Both the position numbers and the translations under genes were made by a program. The notes beneath the pieces are model-generated. The model was given only the letters and a program-made list of their open reading frames with translations, was not told where the DNA came from and made no database searches. From contig JADJVK010000002.1 of the NCBI GenBank assembly GCA_016710625.1, forward strand, positions 310,001 through 374,000: a DNA stretch of 64,000 nt, given 5' to 3'. Below are positions 61,557-64,000 of the stretch, piece by piece (position 1 is the stretch's first letter; every line of letters starts with the position of its first letter). This DNA comes from Saprospiraceae bacterium. Lineage in GTDB: Bacteria; Bacteroidota; Bacteroidia; Chitinophagales; Saprospiraceae.

Positions 61557-62283
61557 TTATGATTTTTTGGCAACATAGATTAAATCGGCAAAAATCGGTT
61601 TGCCATTTAATGGGCTTAATTCTTGGTCGTAAATTCCAGAAAAAACAAAATTATGAGCTTTCAAAAAGTCATTTAGATCGTCGAAAGTCGATTGTCCATC
61701 ATAAAGCGTTTCATACATTACCTCAATGATAATCACTTCCACTAATTTCAATGTATTTACTGCACCTTTCAATACATTTAATTCAAATCCTTGCACATCG
61801 ATTTTCATCAATATTTTCGAAGAAGCGGTAACTATATTCTCCAAATCATCCAATCTTCTAACAGAAATTTCTTTTTCTACTGATTTATCAGTATTCGGAT
61901 AGTTTTGGTGGTGAATATCCGTCATTGCTAACAAGGATGATGATTCGGAGGACACATTTACATTTATTAATGCTTTTTCATTTTTTTCTCCTAAAGCACA
62001 ATTATGAGCATATAAATTTTTATCAGTTATAAAATTATTTTTGAGTTGATCAAAACAATGGTCAATTGGCTCAAAAGAGTCAATTCTTGCATTAGGGAAA
62101 TATCTTCTTATATTTTTAGCAAATTGACCTTCATTAGCACCAATATCCAAAATATGATGTACCCCAACAGCTTTTATCCATTGATGTTTCAATTCATTCT
62201 TTGCATTATTCTTGGAAATAAGCTTAATTTCAACCCCCAAAAAACTTAAAAACTGAATTCAAAAATTCTTTAATTCTTTTCAT
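61557..62283 (-). CDS. FkbM family methyltransferase (1), start moved by a frame break
   Basis: About 242 aa. SAM-binding motif HILDIGANEGQFAKNI, FEPIDHCFDQL, RRLDDL, and KIDVQGFELNVLKGA are the FkbM signature. The visible frame begins only at GVEIKLISKNN (62240). Removing one base from the C5 run at 62234-62238 (G5 on the coding strand) joins it to the ATG at 62283 as MKRIKEFLNSVFKFFGVEIK, a better N-terminus lying four bases after the previous gene's stop. Expected to O-methylate a sugar of a surface glycan. Confidence 0.82.
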
Positions 62284-62286
62284 AAA

Positions 62287-63252
62287 TTATTTTTTGAAAG
62301 CATATATAAAACCAATAAATGGAGAGTCTGGCCTACCTGTGGAATAATACGAAAAATTATTTTTTTCTAAAATATCAGTAATTTCACTAGGTCCTTTATA
62401 ATGCCATTCAATTAATAATCCATCAACTAGATGTAATAAATGATCCGCATTTAATTTTTCAAATATCTCATATTCAGAACCTTCGCAATCCATTTTAATA
62501 AAAATTCCTTTATCAGGATGAAGGCTTTTTATTTTTTTAAGTTCCTCTGAAGCATCTTTTAATTTTACCTTCACAAGATTGCCTATTTTGCCAAATGGAT
62601 TCAGATCTGCAGTAAAGCTAGTGGAAGCACCAACACTTCCATCCTCATAACTTTGAAATTCAAAATCGCCAGTTTTGTCGCTCCAACCTTCATTAATAGG
62701 TTCTATTTTCGATTTCAAATTTTCGTTTAAATTAATATTAGCTAATGCATTGTCGTAAGTGCCTTTAAATGGTTCATAAGCATATATTTTTTCAACGTCA
62801 TTTCTCATAGAAAAAAGTATGGATGAATATCCAACATTCATTCCAATATCAATACAAACAATAGACTTATTTAAATTGAATTCATAAATTTCATCTGTAA
62901 ATAATTCGTTTATAATCAATAAATTATCTAAATTGCTGCAATTAAGTTTTATGGATTCACCTTTGTAGTTAAGATTTACAAAAGTAGAATTTTGGATAGT
63001 TTGAATAGAGGTTAAATATTTGCATCGAGCCAATCTGCAAATTTCAAATAAATTGTGACTAAAGGATTTTTGTTGTGCAGGAGTTATGGATAACCCTTTT
63101 TCTGGAAAATATAAATTGCCATTTTTTATTGAAAAATCAATATTGAAATCTTGATAACTTTTAAATTTCGATAGTCTAAAAGCACTAATTGGATGGTGAA
63201 TTTTTAGCAGAAGTAAGAAAAAATTTGCAGCTCTAAATATTGCTTTTTTCAT
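62287..63252 (-). CDS. FkbM family methyltransferase (2)
   Basis: A 321-aa FkbM protein with an N-terminal extension of about 130 residues. The core has CIDIGMNVGYSSILF (SAM binding), AYEPFKGTYDNALANINLN, and the FkbM signature IFIKMDCEGSEYEIFEKL, ending LVDGLLIEWHYKGP. Intact frame. With the second FkbM gene, a GT2 and a flippase it forms a surface-polysaccharide block; the block probably continues elsewhere, as no polymerase or initiating transferase is seen. A minus-strand -7 element is at 63271-63278. Confidence 0.85.
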   Translation of the reverse strand: MKKAIFRAANFFLLLLKIHHPISAFRLSKFKSYQDFNIDFSIKNGNLYFPEKGLSITPAQQKSFSHNLFEICRLARCKYLTSIQTIQNSTFVNLNYKGESIKLNCSNLDNLLIINELFTDEIYEFNLNKSIVCIDIGMNVGYSSILFSMRNDVEKIYAYEPFKGTYDNALANINLNENLKSKIEPINEGWSDKTGDFEFQSYEDGSVGASTSFTADLNPFGKIGNLVKVKLKDASEELKKIKSLHPDKGIFIKMDCEGSEYEIFEKLNADHLLHLVDGLLIEWHYKGPSEITDILEKNNFSYYSTGRPDSPFIGFIYAFKK

Positions 63253-63270
63253 TTATTATGTAAATTTCTG

Positions 63271-63330
63271 CAAAGTTAAAAAATTTATTTACTTAAATTT
63301 TTTGTTTTAAAACAATTATTGATACTTTTG
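63271..63330. promoter_or_regulatory. Divergent promoters between glycan block and T9SS genes
   Basis: Minus strand: TAACTTTG followed by CA at 63271-63278, 18 bases before the FkbM ATG (63252). Plus strand: TTTG at 63301-63304, 18-base spacer, then TACTTTTG at 63323-63330, 41 bases before the ATG at 63372. Confidence 0.5.
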
Positions 63331-63371
63331 TTTAATTATAAATCATTTATAAAATTATATAACTTTTTAGA

Positions 63372-63853
63372 ATGAATACTTATAAATCATTACTTTTCTG
63401 TTTGTTTTTTTCATGTTGTTTTTTTGTTTTAAAGTCACAAACTATAGTGCCAAATGTAGTTAATTCTGCAGGTGGACAATTTAGTAATAATGATTTTCAT
63501 TAGAATGGTCTTTAGGAGAATTTTTAATTTCAACTATACAAAACAAATCTAATATATTAACAAATGAATTTCTGCAACCAAATTTAAACACAGTAACATT
63601 TTTAGAATTAGATAATCCAAATTTGATTGTTTATCCAAATCCGTTTAAAAATATAATTTTTATAAATGATCAAACGAATAATAATCAGTTTTGGAATTTG
63701 AAACTATATAATTCTGAGGGTAAAATTCTATTAGAAGAAAAAAAGGTGAACCAACTTAATTTAGAATTTTTAGAAAATGGAATGTATATAATTCATATTT
63801 CAGATGTAAATAACAATTTCAAAGAATCTTTTAAAATTTCAAAATTCAATTAA
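63372..63853 (+). CDS. Small T9SS type A sorting-domain protein (frame-broken)
   Basis: Signal peptide (LLFCLFFSCCFFVLKSQ) followed by TIVPNVVNSAGGQFSNNDF. The frame stops at 63499 but one T added to the T4 run at 63492-63495 continues as SLEWSLGEFLISTIQNKSN, matching the SAGG...LEWSLGE start of a frequent family of about 160-aa Bacteroidota secreted proteins. The end is a T9SS type A signal: NLIVYPNPFKNIIFIND, LKLYNSEGKILLEEKK, FLENGMYIIHIS. Likely surface-bound; function unknown. Confidence 0.72.
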
Positions 63854-63854
63854 A

Positions 63855-64000
63855 ATGAAAAAAAACATTTTACTTATTCTATTATTAATTAACTTTTTTT
63901 ACAGTTTTTTCACAAGCACCTTCAAAATTTAACTATCAAGGTGTGGCTAGAATGCTCAAGGAGCTGTAATTTCAAATCAAAATATTACTTTAAAAGTTAG
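63855..64000 (+). CDS. Secreted protein, 3' partial (two frame breaks)
   Basis: ATG 63855 begins a signal peptide (NILLILLLINFF). One T too many in the T run at about 63893-63900 and one A missing at about 63948 break it; repaired, it reads TVFSQAPSKFNYQGVARNAQGAVISNQNITLKV. QAPxxFNYQGVARNAQG is the typical start of large Bacteroidota secreted proteins that often carry collagen-like or tail-fibre domains and a T9SS signal. It lies one base after the previous gene's TAA and runs off the window. Confidence 0.6.

Noticed and set aside
1..64000. tRNA, rRNA, known riboswitches, transposases, phage genes
   Set aside because: Looked for typical T-loop, rRNA core and transposase signatures on both strands by eye and saw none; a covariance-model search would be needed to exclude small RNAs.

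Overview
The window is low-GC, gene-dense chromosomal DNA from a member of the Bacteroidota, most likely of the Saprospiraceae/Chitinophagales side. The evidence is three type IX secretion (T9SS) cargo genes, a very large HYR-repeat surface protein, a TonB-dependent receptor with a carboxypeptidase-like plug extension, the long (about 314 aa) Bacteroidota form of NusB, a BT_3928-type DoxX protein, and Bacteroidota -7 promoter elements (TAnnTTTG) just upstream of many starts with no Shine-Dalgarno sequences. I saw no rRNA, tRNA, CRISPR array, transposase or prophage.

Layout. 1-8.3 kb: a 5'-partial SRPBCC/GyrI-like protein, an AAA+/DUF4143 ATPase, an MmcQ/YjbR protein, a membrane glycosyltransferase, a run of haem-binding protein, small secreted protein, TrmH and PolX, then convergent RNase D. 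8.7-14.9 kb: hybrid histidine kinase with HPt partner, DUF58 protein, thioesterase, arginine deiminase and a Lys/Ala-rich secreted protein. 15.1-20.6 kb: a six-gene set with a coiled-coil protein, a 52-aa membrane protein, a membrane coiled-coil protein, a substrate-binding protein fused to a peptidoglycan-binding OmpA domain, and an ABC permease and ATPase. 20.6-31.7 kb: MOSC protein, DEAD-box helicase, 5'-nucleotidase lipoprotein, acetoacetate-CoA ligase, ferredoxin-dependent-type glutamate synthase, and an extracytoplasmic redox group (DUF1223, MsrB-MsrA, di-haem peroxidase) around a tandem array of palindromic repeats. 32.8-49.5 kb: one giant T9SS-secreted protein of roughly 5,570 residues. 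49.6-58.7 kb: AcpH-like phosphodiesterase, ferredoxin, thioesterase, TonB receptor, DoxX protein, NusB and an HHH/beta-barrel protein. 58.8-64 kb: small T9SS cargo proteins flanking a surface-polysaccharide block (flippase, GT2, two FkbM methyltransferases).

A dominant technical feature is the number of single-base indels that break otherwise conserved genes, mostly in short homopolymers (PolX, glutamate synthase, MsrB-MsrA, peroxidase, flippase, FkbM, the giant protein and the small T9SS genes). In the glutamate synthase two indels compensate each other. I read these as consensus errors of a long-read assembly rather than decay; broken genes are described here as their repaired products, with the break position given.

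The most interesting biology is the giant protein (an apparently unnamed Cys-containing N-terminal repeat, a three-module HYR super-repeat, then dockerin-like and cohesin-like segments before the T9SS signal), the ABC system whose binding protein is tethered to peptidoglycan, and several intergenic palindromic elements.
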